Source: an uncultured Ralstonia sp. (GTDB lineage: Bacteria; Pseudomonadota; Gammaproteobacteria; Burkholderiales; Burkholderiaceae). From it: a stretch of DNA of 61,174 bases. The stretch spans positions 1-61,174 of the forward strand of contig CAJXMR010000009.1 in the NCBI GenBank assembly GCA_913056305.1, read 5' to 3'. This document shows, piece by piece, positions 1 to 9,170 of this stretch. The position numbers were made by a program, and so were the translations under genes. The notes under the pieces were generated by a model. That model searched no databases. It was not told where the DNA came from and worked only from the letters and a program-made list of their open reading frames with translations. Positions within the stretch are counted from its first letter, which is position 1. Each line of letters starts with the position of its first letter.

Positions 1-619
1 CCTTGGAACGGTCCCAGAGGTTGGGCAGGTGGGTATTCGAATAGCCGGAGACGAAGGGCTTGCGCTCGCCGTCGTCGGTGTAGACCGAGCGGTGGATGCC
101 GCCGATGTTGCCGCCGTACACGTGGATGCTGATCGAGGTGCGGTCGTCGAACGCGTTGTGCACGCGGTGGATGTCGCCCACGTTGGGCGAGACGCGCTCC
201 ACGTCACCCGGCGCCAGGCGGATGGCGGCGCCGTCGGGCTGTATGCGGCCTTGCGCATCGACCTTGAACGGCTGGGAATACTCCGCGCCGCGCAGCATGC
301 CGATCAGGCCCCACGTGGTGTGGTCGTGGATGGGCGTGCGCTGGCCTGGGCCCCAGACGAAGCTGACGATGGAGAAGCGCTCGCCCGAGTCGACATGCAG
401 CAGGTATTGCTGGAAGTGCTCGGGGTGCGGCTGGGCGTATTCGGCGGGCAGCCAGTCGTCACGGGCGACCAGGGCGCCGAGCAGGGCGCCCGCGCGCGAA
501 AGGATCTCGGCCTCGGTCAGCTGCTGGTCCAGCAGGCGCGACAGCGCGGTCACGAAGTCGCGCAGCGGGGCGATGGACTGTGTCGCGGCGGGCGGGGTGG
601 CAAGCGCGGGCGTGCTCAT
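1..619 (-). CDS. Cysteine dioxygenase-family thiol dioxygenase (3-mercaptopropionate dioxygenase-like), 3' end cut by window
   Basis: Cupin-fold non-heme iron enzyme that oxidises a small thiol to a sulfinate, in the cytoplasm. About 206 residues are visible from the ATG at 619; the frame is open to the window edge and the last residues (NLWDRSK) look close to the family C-terminus. The three iron-binding histidines are H98 and H100 in IHDHTTWG and H151 in GDIHRVHN, with the 51-residue spacing expected of the family. The residue before the first motif is not the cysteine of mammalian CDO, which fits the bacterial thiol/3-mercaptopropionate branch, but substrate is inferred. It starts 66 bp downstream of the flavoprotein gene on the same strand and probably shares its transcript. 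Confidence 0.85.
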   Translation of the reverse strand, partial: MSTPALATPPAATQSIAPLRDFVTALSRLLDQQLTEAEILSRAGALLGALVARDDWLPAEYAQPHPEHFQQYLLHVDSGERFSIVSFVWGPGQRTPIHDHTTWGLIGMLRGAEYSQPFKVDAQGRIQPDGAAIRLAPGDVERVSPNVGDIHRVHNAFDDRTSISIHVYGGNIGGIHRSVYTDDGERKPFVSGYSNTHLPNLWDRSK

Positions 620-685
620 CGGCAGGTTCCTGGGGCGGGGATGGCGGGCGGGGTCATCATGCGTGGCTTCGGCCGGTACGTCCAG

Positions 686-1894
686 CTAGACCCCAAGGGC
701 AGTGCGGCCGGCGGCGAGCAGGATCGAATCGTTCTGTGGGGTATGGATGCGGCTGCAGAGCACGTCGCGGTAATGCCGCTCCAGCGGGTTGTGGCGCGAC
801 AGCCCGTGGTTGCCCGAGAGCTGCAGCGCCAGCTCCACCGCACGGATGGCGTTGGTGGTGACGGTGTACTTGAGCAGGCCGCTGTCGGTGACGGACAGCG
901 GGGTGCCGGCATCGGCCGCTTCGGCGGCATGGTCGAGCAGCACGCGGTTGGTGCGCAGCACGGCGGCAATCTCGCCCGCGGCTTCCTGCATGCGCGGTAG
1001 CGTCGCCAGGGGGCCGCCAAGGTTGGCCGGGGCGCGGGTGTTGAGGAACGGCACGAGCCAGTCGCGCGCGGCCTGGGCCACGGCGTCGTACAGGCTGCCG
1101 AGCAGCACCACCATCCAGGCCTGCTGGTCGAGGTTGGCGCAGGTGTCGGCCTGGCTGGCGCCGTGCGCTGTCCATTCGGCGGGTGTGCGGATGTCGACGG
1201 CGTGGTCGAGCGGAATCTCCACGTCTTCCAGCACCACGTCGTGGCTGCCGGAGGCGCGCAGGCCAAGGTGGTTCCAGGTCGGTTCGATGCGGATGCCGGG
1301 CGTGTCCGGCAGCGGGCGCGGCACGAGAAAGATGCCGACACGCGGCTCGGCTTCGTCGGTGCGGCCCCAGACCGACAGCCAGCGCAGGGCCGGGCTGCCG
1401 GTGCTGTAGAGCTTGCGGCCACGGATGCGCCACGTATTGCCGACGCGGGTGGCCACCGTCGCGGGCAGGCCGCCGCGCGCCGGTGTGCCGAGGTCCGGCT
1501 CCACGCGCAATGCGTTGATGAGCGCCCCCTCGTTCAACGCGGTGGCAAACACCTGTTGCCGCACCTGCGCGGGCCAGCGTGTGTCGGCACGGCCGATGGC
1601 GCGGTGCTGCAGATACGTCATGGTCAGCACCAGCGCCGTTGCCGCATCGCCATGGGCAACCGCAGCAATGATGCGGCGCGCGGTGGCCAGGCCCGCACCC
1701 CCTCCGCCAACTGCCTGCGGAATGACCTGTGCGATCAAGCCCGAGGTATGCAGCAGCGCAAAGTTGTCGTGCGGGAAGGTGCCGTGCGCGTCGTGCTCGG
1801 CGGCGGTGGCAGCCAGTTGCGGCGTGATGGAGGCCAGCACGTCGGCAAGCCGCTCGGGTGGCGTGGGCAGGCGGTGAAGCGGAGCGGACGACAT
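686..1894 (-). CDS. Acyl-CoA dehydrogenase-like flavoprotein (SfnB/DszC-type)
   Basis: Flavin protein with the acyl-CoA dehydrogenase fold. Visible segments are a helical N-terminal domain, a middle beta domain (GRKLYSTGSPALRWLSVWGR; WNHLGLRASGSHDVVLEDVEIP) and a C-terminal four-helix domain (ALQLSGNHGLSRHNPLERHYRDV). The catalytic-base region of true acyl-CoA dehydrogenases is not obvious, and the sequence resembles the branch that includes SfnB and the flavin-dependent monooxygenase DszC. With a thiol dioxygenase downstream and an SsuD/ABC operon divergent, a role in desulfurising an organosulfur compound is the best inference. Start taken at the ATG of MSSAPLHRL; an in-frame start exists 20 codons upstream at 1954. 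Confidence 0.75.
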   Translation of the reverse strand: MSSAPLHRLPTPPERLADVLASITPQLAATAAEHDAHGTFPHDNFALLHTSGLIAQVIPQAVGGGGAGLATARRIIAAVAHGDAATALVLTMTYLQHRAIGRADTRWPAQVRQQVFATALNEGALINALRVEPDLGTPARGGLPATVATRVGNTWRIRGRKLYSTGSPALRWLSVWGRTDEAEPRVGIFLVPRPLPDTPGIRIEPTWNHLGLRASGSHDVVLEDVEIPLDHAVDIRTPAEWTAHGASQADTCANLDQQAWMVVLLGSLYDAVAQAARDWLVPFLNTRAPANLGGPLATLPRMQEAAGEIAAVLRTNRVLLDHAAEAADAGTPLSVTDSGLLKYTVTTNAIRAVELALQLSGNHGLSRHNPLERHYRDVLCSRIHTPQNDSILLAAGRTALGV

Positions 1895-2103
1895 GGCGAG
1901 GCGGCGGTCGATGCGAGTGACGTTGGCACACAGCCTATCCGCCTTGCCACGCATGACGAACGATCCATGCCGAATATGCAGCGTTGAATTTATTCGTTAG
2001 CGCGGCGCAAGCGTTGTCGTAATTTCATTCGCATTCGTGGCGAGCTGTGGCGCAGCCAAGGCAGCCTCGCCGGCCTTCTAACGATATGCGGAGTGCAACC
2101 ACC

Positions 2104-3195
2104 ATGAGCGTCGATTTCATCGGCATGATCCAGAGTCAGAAACAGTCGGAGATCCATCCGCCCGATCCCAATGGCCCGGTGATCGATCGCGACTATGTGC
2201 GCGCCTTTGCGCAGGCACATGAGCAAGCGGGCTTCGATCGCATCCTGGTGCCGCATCACTCGACCGGGCCGTCGGCCACGCTCACGATCTCGTATGCGGC
2301 GGCACTCACCGAGCGCATCCACTTCATGCTCGCGCACCGGCCCGGTTTCACCAATCCGACGCTGGCCGCGCGCCAGATCGCCACGCTCGACCAGTTCACC
2401 GGCGGGCGTCTGGGCGTGCACTTCATCTCGGGTGGCTCCGACAGCGAGCAGCGCCGCGACGGCGACTACCTCGACCACGACCAGCGCTACGCCCGCACCG
2501 ACGAATACCTCGGCATCCTGCGCCGCCTCTGGACGGAGGCCAAACCGTTCGACCACGCGGGCGCGTTCTATCGCTTCGAGCAGGGCTTCTCGGAAGTGAA
2601 GCCAGCGCAGAAGCCGCATGTGCCGATCTACTTTGGCGGCGCATCGGACGTGGCCGTCGAGGTGGCGGGCAAGCATGCGGATGTGTATGCGCTGTGGGGC
2701 GAATCGCTGGAGCAGGTGCGCGAGCTGACCACGCGCGTGCGGGCCGAAGCCGCCAAGCATGGGCGCAGCATCCGCTTCTCGGTGTCGTTCCGGCCGATCC
2801 TGGCAGACACGGAAGCGGCCGCCTGGGCGCGCGCCGAACAGATCCTGGAGCGCACCCGCGCGCTGCGCGTGCAGCAGGGCTACAGCCGGGGCGGCCCGCA
2901 GCAGAGCGAAGGCGCACGCCGCCTGCTGGCCGCGGCCGAGCAGGGCGCGCGCGTGGACAAACGTTTGTGGACGGCGATCGCCCAGGAAACCGGCGGGCGC
3001 TCCAATTCCACCGCGCTGGTCGGCACGCCCGAGCAGGTGGCCGACGCGCTGCTCGACTACTACGACCTGGGAATCACCACCTTCCTGATCCGCGGCTTCG
3101 ACCCGCTGGAAGACGTGGTGGACTACGGCCGCACGCTCATCCCGCGTGTGCGCGAACTGGTGGCGCAGCGCGATGCGCGGCGCTTGGCGGCGTGA
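2104..3195 (+). CDS. LLM-class FMNH2-dependent alkanesulfonate monooxygenase-like protein
   Basis: Bacterial-luciferase-like TIM barrel of about 363 residues, the size of SsuD. The N-terminus (MSVDFIGMIQ), the flavin-domain segments TLAARQIATLDQFTGGRLGV and HFISGGSDSEQRRDGDYLDH, and the C-terminal ALVGTPEQVADALLDYYDLG are characteristic of SsuD/MsuD/SfnG enzymes, which use FMNH2 and O2 to cleave a C-S bond and release sulfite. The exact substrate cannot be read from sequence. It is the first gene of an operon running to about 10,163 and is followed 10 bp later by the aldolase. ATG at 2104 is preferred over in-frame upstream starts because it begins the conserved N-terminal strand. Confidence 0.85.
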   Translation: MSVDFIGMIQSQKQSEIHPPDPNGPVIDRDYVRAFAQAHEQAGFDRILVPHHSTGPSATLTISYAAALTERIHFMLAHRPGFTNPTLAARQIATLDQFTGGRLGVHFISGGSDSEQRRDGDYLDHDQRYARTDEYLGILRRLWTEAKPFDHAGAFYRFEQGFSEVKPAQKPHVPIYFGGASDVAVEVAGKHADVYALWGESLEQVRELTTRVRAEAAKHGRSIRFSVSFRPILADTEAAAWARAEQILERTRALRVQQGYSRGGPQQSEGARRLLAAAEQGARVDKRLWTAIAQETGGRSNSTALVGTPEQVADALLDYYDLGITTFLIRGFDPLEDVVDYGRTLIPRVRELVAQRDARRLAA

Positions 3196-3205
3196 GGGCG
3201 ATGGC

Positions 3206-4045
3206 ATGAGCGCTGTCCTGTCCATCGAGCGATCGTCCGCCACCTCGCTCAATCTGAACCCCACGCCGCAGCAGAAGTTCTGGTTTGACCCGCCTGCCGC
3301 GCGCCCCTCCATCGAGGCCGAGCGGCGCCATCGGCAGGAGCGCCTGGCGGGCGCCTTTCGCATCTTTGCGCGGCATGGGTTCGACCTGGGGCTGGCCGGG
3401 CACATCACCGCGCGTGACCCGGAGCTGACCGACCACTTCTGGGTGAACCCGCTGGGCGTGCACTTCTCGCGTATCAAGGTGTCGGACCTGCTGCTCGTCA
3501 ACGCACGCGGCGAGACCGTGATCGGCAACCGGCCGCTCAACAAGGCGGCCTTCGCCATCCATGCGGCGATCCACGAGGCGCACCCGCACATCGTGGCGGC
3601 GGCGCACACGCATTCGACCTACGGCAAGGCGTGGTCGACGCTGGGCCGGCTGCTCGATCCGCTCACGCAGGACGCGTGCTCGTTCCATGAAGACCACGCG
3701 CTGTTTGACGACTTCACCGGCATGGTGGTCGACGCCAGCGAGGGCGAGCGCATCGCCCGGGCGCTTGCCAAGCGCGACGGCGGCACGCACAAGGGCGTGA
3801 TCCTGAAGAACCACGGCATCCGCGCCGCCGGCCCGACGGTGGAGGCCGCCGCCTGGTGGTACATCGCGCTGGACAACGCCTCGCACACGCAATTGCTGGC
3901 AGAAGCGGCCGGCGCGCCGCAGCCGATCGACGCGGCCACCGCGCGGCTCACGCACAGCCAGGTGGGCGGCCCGGAGGGCGCGCTGCACGCGTTCGACAGC
4001 CTGTTCGAAGGGCTGGTCGCTGCTGAGCCGGACGTGCTGGATTGA
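3206..4045 (+). CDS. Class II aldolase/adducin-family protein
   Basis: About 279 residues with the aldolase II fold. Metal-site features are the AAHTHSTYGKAW segment and a later LKNHGIRAAGPTVEAAAWWY segment, which in this family supply the zinc histidines and the oligomer interface. Members act as fuculose-phosphate-type aldolases, decarboxylases or dehydratases. Here it sits between the SsuD-like monooxygenase and the ABC binding protein, so it may process the aldehyde or hydroxy-acid left after desulfonation; that is inference. The start at 3206 follows a GAGGG-type ribosome site. It is longer at the N-terminus than most members (about 45 residues before the core). Confidence 0.8.
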   Translation: MSAVLSIERSSATSLNLNPTPQQKFWFDPPAARPSIEAERRHRQERLAGAFRIFARHGFDLGLAGHITARDPELTDHFWVNPLGVHFSRIKVSDLLLVNARGETVIGNRPLNKAAFAIHAAIHEAHPHIVAAAHTHSTYGKAWSTLGRLLDPLTQDACSFHEDHALFDDFTGMVVDASEGERIARALAKRDGGTHKGVILKNHGIRAAGPTVEAAAWWYIALDNASHTQLLAEAAGAPQPIDAATARLTHSQVGGPEGALHAFDSLFEGLVAAEPDVLD

Positions 4046-4086
4046 GCCGAACCCACCCAATGAACAATCAAAACGGGGAGCTATCA

Positions 4087-5094
4087 ATGAGCCAAAACGA
4101 AGGGGGCCTTTCACGCCGCAAGGTGCTGCACGCAGCGGCGGCCACCGCACTGGCTGCACCGGCGCTGATCCTGGGGCGCACGGCCTGGTCGCAGACGCGC
4201 AAGTTGACCTTTGCCTGGAACCAGAGCGCGTTTTGCCTCACGCCGATCGTGCTGGCGCAGGAGCGCGGCTTCTTCGAGAAGAACGGCCTGCAGGTCGACC
4301 TGATCAACTACAGCGGCTCGACCGACCAGCTGCTCGAATCCATCGCCACCGGCAAGGCCGATGCGGCGGTGGGGATGATCCACCGCTGGCTCAAGCCGCT
4401 GGAGGCGGGCTTTGACGTGAAGATCATCGGCAGCTCGCACGGCGGCTGCGTGCGGCTGGTCGGCGCCAAGGCGGCGGGCGTCACCAGCCTGGCCGCGCTC
4501 AAGGGCAAGACGGTGGGCGTGAGCGACCTGGCCGCGCCGGGCAAGCATTTCTTCACCATCCTGCTGGCCAAGCACGGCATCGATCCGGACCGCGACATCA
4601 CCTGGCGCCAGTACCCGGCCGACCTGCTGGGCGTGGCGGTAGACAAGGGCGAGATCCAGGCCATCGCCGATGGCGACCCGAACCTCTACCTGTTGGAGAA
4701 GCGCACCAACGGCGCCTATGTGGAGCTGGCGACCAACCTGACCGGCGAGTACGCACGCAAGGTCTGCTGCGTGATCGGCGCGCGTGGCGAACTGGTCCGC
4801 AACGACAAGCCGACCGCGGCAGCACTGGCACGCGCCATCGTGCAGGCCACCGACTTTGCCAACGAGAACCCGAACGAGGCGGCCAAGGTATTCGCCAAGT
4901 ACTCGCCCAAGGTGCCGCTGGAGGATCTGCGCAAGCTCTACGCCACGCTCACCTACACGCACCATCCGACCAACCTCGACCTGCGCGACGAGATTGCCTT
5001 CTACGCCGAGGACTTCCGCCGCATCGGCGTCATCAAGAAGACGACTGACCCGCAGCGCCTGGCGCAGCACGTCTACGCCAACGTGCTCGGCTGA
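4087..5094 (+). CDS. ABC transporter substrate-binding protein, NMT1/SsuA type, Tat-exported
   Basis: Periplasmic solute receptor of about 335 residues. The N-terminus has a twin-arginine signal (SRRKVLHAAAATALAAPALI), then the SsuA/TauA-like fold starting KLTFAWNQSAFCLTPIVLAQ, with the family segments GFFEKNGLQVDLINYSGS and LKGKTVGVSDLAAPGKHF. It precedes the permease by 27 bp. It is much less like the two binding proteins at the end of the operon than those are like each other, so it probably has a different ligand. ATG at 4087 follows a GGGGAGCT ribosome site. Confidence 0.87.
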   Translation: MSQNEGGLSRRKVLHAAAATALAAPALILGRTAWSQTRKLTFAWNQSAFCLTPIVLAQERGFFEKNGLQVDLINYSGSTDQLLESIATGKADAAVGMIHRWLKPLEAGFDVKIIGSSHGGCVRLVGAKAAGVTSLAALKGKTVGVSDLAAPGKHFFTILLAKHGIDPDRDITWRQYPADLLGVAVDKGEIQAIADGDPNLYLLEKRTNGAYVELATNLTGEYARKVCCVIGARGELVRNDKPTAAALARAIVQATDFANENPNEAAKVFAKYSPKVPLEDLRKLYATLTYTHHPTNLDLRDEIAFYAEDFRRIGVIKKTTDPQRLAQHVYANVLG

Positions 5095-5121
5095 CGGCAC
5101 CCGAATGACGAGGACATCGAT

Positions 5122-6162
5122 ATGAGCACCATCCAACCCGCGCTGCAGGCGCCGGACGCGCTCGCCAACCCGTTTGCGGGGTCGGCAACCACCGGGCACG
5201 GCATCTGGCGCACCGGCGTGGCGGCGGCCGTGGCGTGGGCGGCCTTCGGGCTGCTGACATGGCGCTGGCCGAATCATGTGATCGGCTTCAGCGATTGGGC
5301 CTTCACGACGGAGCTGGGCATCGCGGCGCTGCTGGTCGGCGCCGTGCTGCTGGTGCTGGCGCTGGCAGCGCTGCTCGCCGGCCCGCTGCGCACCGCGCAG
5401 GAGACGCTGCGACCGGCTGGCCCGTGGCTGATCGTGCTGCCGCTTGCGCTGGGCGCCTGGGAGGTGCTGACGGCCAAGACGGGCTTTCTGCCCACGCCGT
5501 TCTTCGCGCCGCCGCAGGCGCTGATCGAGGTCGTCACCGACGACTGGCCGCGCCTGGGCGGCAGCGTGGCCAACACGCTCAAGCTGCTTGGGCTGGGCTA
5601 CTTCCTGGGCGCGTTGACGGGCTTCCTCGTTGGCGTATCGATCGGCTGGTCGCGGGCGGTAGGGTACTGGGTGCATCCGGTGTTGCGGTTGATCGGCCCG
5701 CTGCCGCCCACCGCGTTGCTGCCGCTGACATTCTACTTTTTCCCATCGAGCTACTCGGCGGCGGTGTTCCTGATCGCCCTGGCAACCGGGTTTCCGGTGG
5801 CGGTGCTGACGTGGTCGGGCGTGGCGGGCGTGAGCAAGCGTTACTACGACGTGGCCCGCACGCTGGGCGCATCCAACGCCTTCCTGGTGCTGCGCGTGGC
5901 GATTCCGGCCGCGTTACCGCAGGTGTTCGTCGGGCTGTTCATGGGATTGGGGGCATCGTTTACGGTGCTGGTGGTGGCCGAGATGATGGGCGTGAAATCC
6001 GGTCTCGGCTGGTACCTGACGTGGGCACAGGGCTGGGCGTCGTACGTGAACATGTATGCCGCGCTGATCGTGATGGCGCTGTTGTTCTCCGGCATCATCA
6101 CGCTGCTGTTCAAGGTGCGTGACCGTGCTCTGGTCTGGCAGAAGGGGACGCTGAAATGGTAG
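5122..6162 (+). CDS. ABC transporter permease, SsuC/TauC type
   Basis: Integral inner-membrane protein of 346 residues. It has extra hydrophobic helices at about residues 28-48 and 60-90, followed by the usual binding-protein-dependent permease domain of about 240 residues. The cytoplasmic EAA-like loop is seen as YYDVARTLGASNAFLVLRVAIPAALP. It is the only permease in the operon and must serve all three binding proteins if all are functional. Its end overlaps the start of the ATPase gene by 7 bp, indicating translational coupling. Confidence 0.9.
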   Translation: MSTIQPALQAPDALANPFAGSATTGHGIWRTGVAAAVAWAAFGLLTWRWPNHVIGFSDWAFTTELGIAALLVGAVLLVLALAALLAGPLRTAQETLRPAGPWLIVLPLALGAWEVLTAKTGFLPTPFFAPPQALIEVVTDDWPRLGGSVANTLKLLGLGYFLGALTGFLVGVSIGWSRAVGYWVHPVLRLIGPLPPTALLPLTFYFFPSSYSAAVFLIALATGFPVAVLTWSGVAGVSKRYYDVARTLGASNAFLVLRVAIPAALPQVFVGLFMGLGASFTVLVVAEMMGVKSGLGWYLTWAQGWASYVNMYAALIVMALLFSGIITLLFKVRDRALVWQKGTLKW

Positions 6163-6971
6163 CCGTGCTTGATCACGCGAATGAGCGTGAGGCATCGCCG
6201 GCTGCCGTCTCTGCCAGCGGTGCACGCATTGATGTGCAGGGTGTCAGCCACTGGTTCGGCAGCCGGGCCAATCCGCTGCAGGTGCTGGACCACGTCAACC
6301 TGACCGTGCATCCGGGCGAGTTTGTCGCCCTGCTGGGCCCCAGCGGCTGCGGAAAATCCACCCTGCTGCGCTTGATTGCCGGGCTGGAATCGCCCACACG
6401 CGGCCGCATCCTGCAGGACGATGAGGCCATCGCGGCCCCCGACCCTTCGCGCGTGGTCGTGTTCCAGGACCCGACGCTGTATCCGTGGCGCCGCGTGTGG
6501 GACAACGTGGCGCTCGGCCTGCAGGCGCGCGGCGCGCTCAAGGCGGAGCGCGATCGCGTGGACGATGCGCTGGGCCGTGTCGGCCTGAATGGCTTCCAGC
6601 ACGCGTTTCCGCATGAACTGTCCGGCGGCATGGAACAGCGCGTGGCGCTGGCGCGGGCGCTGGTCAACGATCCGCAGCTGCTGGTGCTGGACGAGCCCCT
6701 GGGCAAGCTCGACTCGCTCACGCGGCTGGCGATGCAGGGCGAGCTGGCCGAGCTGTGGCAGCGCGCGCGCTTTTCCACGCTGCTCGTAACGCACGACGTG
6801 GAAGAGGCGCTGTTCCTCTCCCAGCGCGTGATCATCTTCAGCCCGCGCCCGGCGCGCATTGCCGCCGAGCTGACGGTCGACCTGCCGTATCCGCGCCACC
6901 GTGGCGACCCGCGCCTGAGCGCGCTGCGGCACGAAGCACTGGGCCACCTCGGCCTGGGCGCGACGTGGTAG
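6156..6971 (+). CDS. ABC transporter ATP-binding protein, SsuB/TauB type
   Basis: Cytoplasmic ATPase of 271 residues that energises the adjacent permease. Walker A is GPSGCGKST at about residues 61-69, the Q-loop is VVFQDPTLYPWRRVWDN, the signature is LSGGMEQRVALARAL, Walker B is LLVLDEPLG and the H-loop is LVTHDVEEALFLS. The arrangement is that of nitrate/sulfonate/taurine importers. Start at 6156 overlaps the permease stop. Confidence 0.93.
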   Translation: MVAVLDHANEREASPAAVSASGARIDVQGVSHWFGSRANPLQVLDHVNLTVHPGEFVALLGPSGCGKSTLLRLIAGLESPTRGRILQDDEAIAAPDPSRVVVFQDPTLYPWRRVWDNVALGLQARGALKAERDRVDDALGRVGLNGFQHAFPHELSGGMEQRVALARALVNDPQLLVLDEPLGKLDSLTRLAMQGELAELWQRARFSTLLVTHDVEEALFLSQRVIIFSPRPARIAAELTVDLPYPRHRGDPRLSALRHEALGHLGLGATW

Positions 6972-7008
6972 GCGAGGCAGCGGAGCCCTCCACGATGACG
7001 GTGCCGTC

Positions 7009-8181
7009 GTGAGCGGGCCGCCGCCGACGGCCTGGCTCAACGCACTGCTCGGCTTCCTGCAATGGGCGCAGCACGGCGTGCTGGCGCTGTGGCATGCGCT
7101 GGGTCTGACTGGCGACGTGCGCGGCCAGCCGGCCTGGCCTTGGAGCGCACGCATTGCCGGCGAGACGCTGCTGATCGACCTCGGGCAGGCGCGGCAGCTT
7201 GGCCTCACGTTGATTGCCGTGGTGCTGGCATTGGTCGCAGCGCTCGTGGCGCTGCTGGTGCGCCGGTGGCGTGCGGTGGCGGTCGGCGCCAGCCTTGGCC
7301 TGCTGGTGGCCGCGCCCTGGCCGTCGCCGGACCTGGTGCTGGCGCCCGCGGTGCCGACCAGCTTTCATGACAACCCGCACCCGTTCTCGCTGGCCTCCAT
7401 CACGCACGGCGCGCACGTCTATGCAGCCGCGTGCGCGAGTTGTCATGGCGACGACGGCCGTGGCGAAGGGCCGCTGGCCGCCACGCTCACGCGCTGGCCG
7501 CCCACCGTGGTGGGCCCGCTGCTCGGCCGCCGTGCGGATGGCGAGTTGTTCTGGCACATCGCCCATGGCATGCGCAACGCGCAAGGCGCGGTGACGATGC
7601 CCGCCTTCTCCCTTCGATTCAGCGACACCGACATCTGGGCCGTGCTCGACTACATGAAGGTACTGGCCGCCAGCGGCGGTGCGCGCGCGGGCGGTTGGCC
7701 GTTGCCGGTGGCCCTGCCGGTGTTGTCCGTGCGCTGCGGCGATGGGCCCGCGCAGCCGTTGGCCAGGTGGCGCGATGGACAGCGCTTGAGGCTGATCGCA
7801 GCCGATGCCGCATCGGCCGGCAGGGTGCCGTTGGAAGATCCGCGCCTGCGCACACTGCTCGTCACGCCGGACGGCACGCTGCCGCCGCTGGCCAGCCCGT
7901 TCCAGGCACGCTGCGTGGCCGAGGGCCGCGACGCCTGGCCCGTCTTCGCCGCCATTGCCGGGGCCACGCCGCAGACGTTTGCCGGCACGCAACTGCTGGC
8001 CGACCGCGACGGCTGGCTGCGCGCTCGCGGCGAGGCAGGCACCACGTGGTCCGACGCCGATTTCCTGTGCACCTCCGCGTCGCGCACGTCCGGTACGTCG
8101 CGCGCCAGCGGCCTCGATACGCTCATTGCCCGCATGGACGCCGAACCGGTGCGTTACGTGAAGGGCGGCTTCATCCATTGA
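7009..8181 (+). CDS. Membrane-anchored monoheme cytochrome c with a C-terminal domain of unknown function
   Basis: A 390-residue protein with a GTG start. Residues about 62-108 contain two hydrophobic helices. They are followed by a periplasmic class I cytochrome c domain with heme motif CASCH at 142-146 and a likely axial methionine in VTMPAFS near residue 197. About 165 C-terminal residues follow (from LPVLSVRCGDG), containing three cysteines and no family I recognise. It lies 37 bp after the ABC ATPase and 19 bp before a binding-protein gene, so it is part of the operon. A cytochrome is not a usual partner of sulfonate importers; it may take electrons from periplasmic oxidation of the sulfur substrate. 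Confidence 0.8.
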   Translation: MSGPPPTAWLNALLGFLQWAQHGVLALWHALGLTGDVRGQPAWPWSARIAGETLLIDLGQARQLGLTLIAVVLALVAALVALLVRRWRAVAVGASLGLLVAAPWPSPDLVLAPAVPTSFHDNPHPFSLASITHGAHVYAAACASCHGDDGRGEGPLAATLTRWPPTVVGPLLGRRADGELFWHIAHGMRNAQGAVTMPAFSLRFSDTDIWAVLDYMKVLAASGGARAGGWPLPVALPVLSVRCGDGPAQPLARWRDGQRLRLIAADAASAGRVPLEDPRLRTLLVTPDGTLPPLASPFQARCVAEGRDAWPVFAAIAGATPQTFAGTQLLADRDGWLRARGEAGTTWSDADFLCTSASRTSGTSRASGLDTLIARMDAEPVRYVKGGFIH

Positions 8182-8200
8182 CCCTCATCGCTCATCCGCC

Positions 8201-9142
8201 ATGCCGCAAGCCCGACGACGTTTCCTGCAATCCACCCTGGCACTGGCCGCCCTGCCAGCGCTGTCCTTTGCGCAACCGCGCCCCGTGCTCAAAGCCGGTG
8301 ACCAGAAGGGCGGCCTGCGCGCGCTGCTGGAAGCGGCGGATGCCCTGAACGGCGTGCCCTACGACATCCAGTGGACGGAGTTTCCCGCCGCAGCACCGCT
8401 GGCCGAGGCGCTCAACGCGGGTGCGGTGGAGCTGGGGCCGATTGGCGATGCACCGGCCATCTTTGCGCTGGCCGCCGGCACGCGCATCAAACTGATCGGT
8501 GCCAACCGGTCCGACCCATACGGCACGGCCGTGCTGGTGCGCCCGGACTCGCCATTGAAGACGGCAGCGGATCTCAAAGGCAGATCGATCGGGACCAACC
8601 GTGGATCGATCGGCCATTTCGTGGCGCTGAAGGCGCTGGAGTCTGCCGGGCTTGGGCCGGACGATGCCAACTTCCGCTTCTTGCCGCCGGCGGATGCGAA
8701 GCTTGCTTTGGTTAATGGCTCGATCGATGCCTGGTCAACATGGGAGCCGTACACGGCCATGGCGGAGGTGGCCAAGCACGCACGCGTGCTGGTGAGTGGG
8801 CGCGGCCTGTGGTCGGGGTTGAGCTATCTGGCGGCCACGGACGCAGCGCTGGCCGCCAAGCGCGACGTGCTGCGTGATTTCCTGCAGCGCGTGGTGCGGG
8901 CGCAGGTGTGGTCGTACCAGCATGTCGACAGCTTTTCGGCCACGCTGGCGCGCATCATCGGCATCTCGCCGGAGGCGGCTCGGTTGCAGTTCGCGCGGCG
9001 CCAGACGGTCTGGCGCAACCTCGACGCGCAGATCGTGGCCGAGCAGCAGCGCACGGCCGATTTCTACTTGAAAGCGGGGTTGCTCAAGCAGCGGCTGGAG
9101 GTGGCATCGACGTTCGACGCCGGCTTCCCGCTTGCCGCCTGA
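8201..9142 (+). CDS. ABC transporter substrate-binding protein, SsuA-like (copy 2)
   Basis: Periplasmic receptor of 313 residues with a twin-arginine-like or Sec signal (ARRRFLQSTLALAALPALSFA). Mature-protein segments VLKAGDQKGGLRALLEAADA, IQWTEFPAAAPLAEALNAGA and LKGRSIGTNRGSIGHF match aliphatic-sulfonate receptors. It parallels the next gene segment by segment (GDQKGG versus GDQAGG; FPAAAPL versus FQGAAPL; NRGSIGHF versus ARGSISEY), so the pair looks like an old tandem duplication. Confidence 0.87.
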   Translation: MPQARRRFLQSTLALAALPALSFAQPRPVLKAGDQKGGLRALLEAADALNGVPYDIQWTEFPAAAPLAEALNAGAVELGPIGDAPAIFALAAGTRIKLIGANRSDPYGTAVLVRPDSPLKTAADLKGRSIGTNRGSIGHFVALKALESAGLGPDDANFRFLPPADAKLALVNGSIDAWSTWEPYTAMAEVAKHARVLVSGRGLWSGLSYLAATDAALAAKRDVLRDFLQRVVRAQVWSYQHVDSFSATLARIIGISPEAARLQFARRQTVWRNLDAQIVAEQQRTADFYLKAGLLKQRLEVASTFDAGFPLAA

Positions 9143-9170
9143 GCCCCGATCACGTCGTAAGCGAGGTGCC

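Noticed and set aside
1990..3609. 539-residue open frame on the minus strand, and similarly long antisense frames at 4111-5676, 13545-15059, 16673-18226 and 56250-58106
   Set aside because: They lie opposite well-supported genes, have Arg/Ala/Gly-rich low-complexity composition and match no family; typical of third-codon GC bias.
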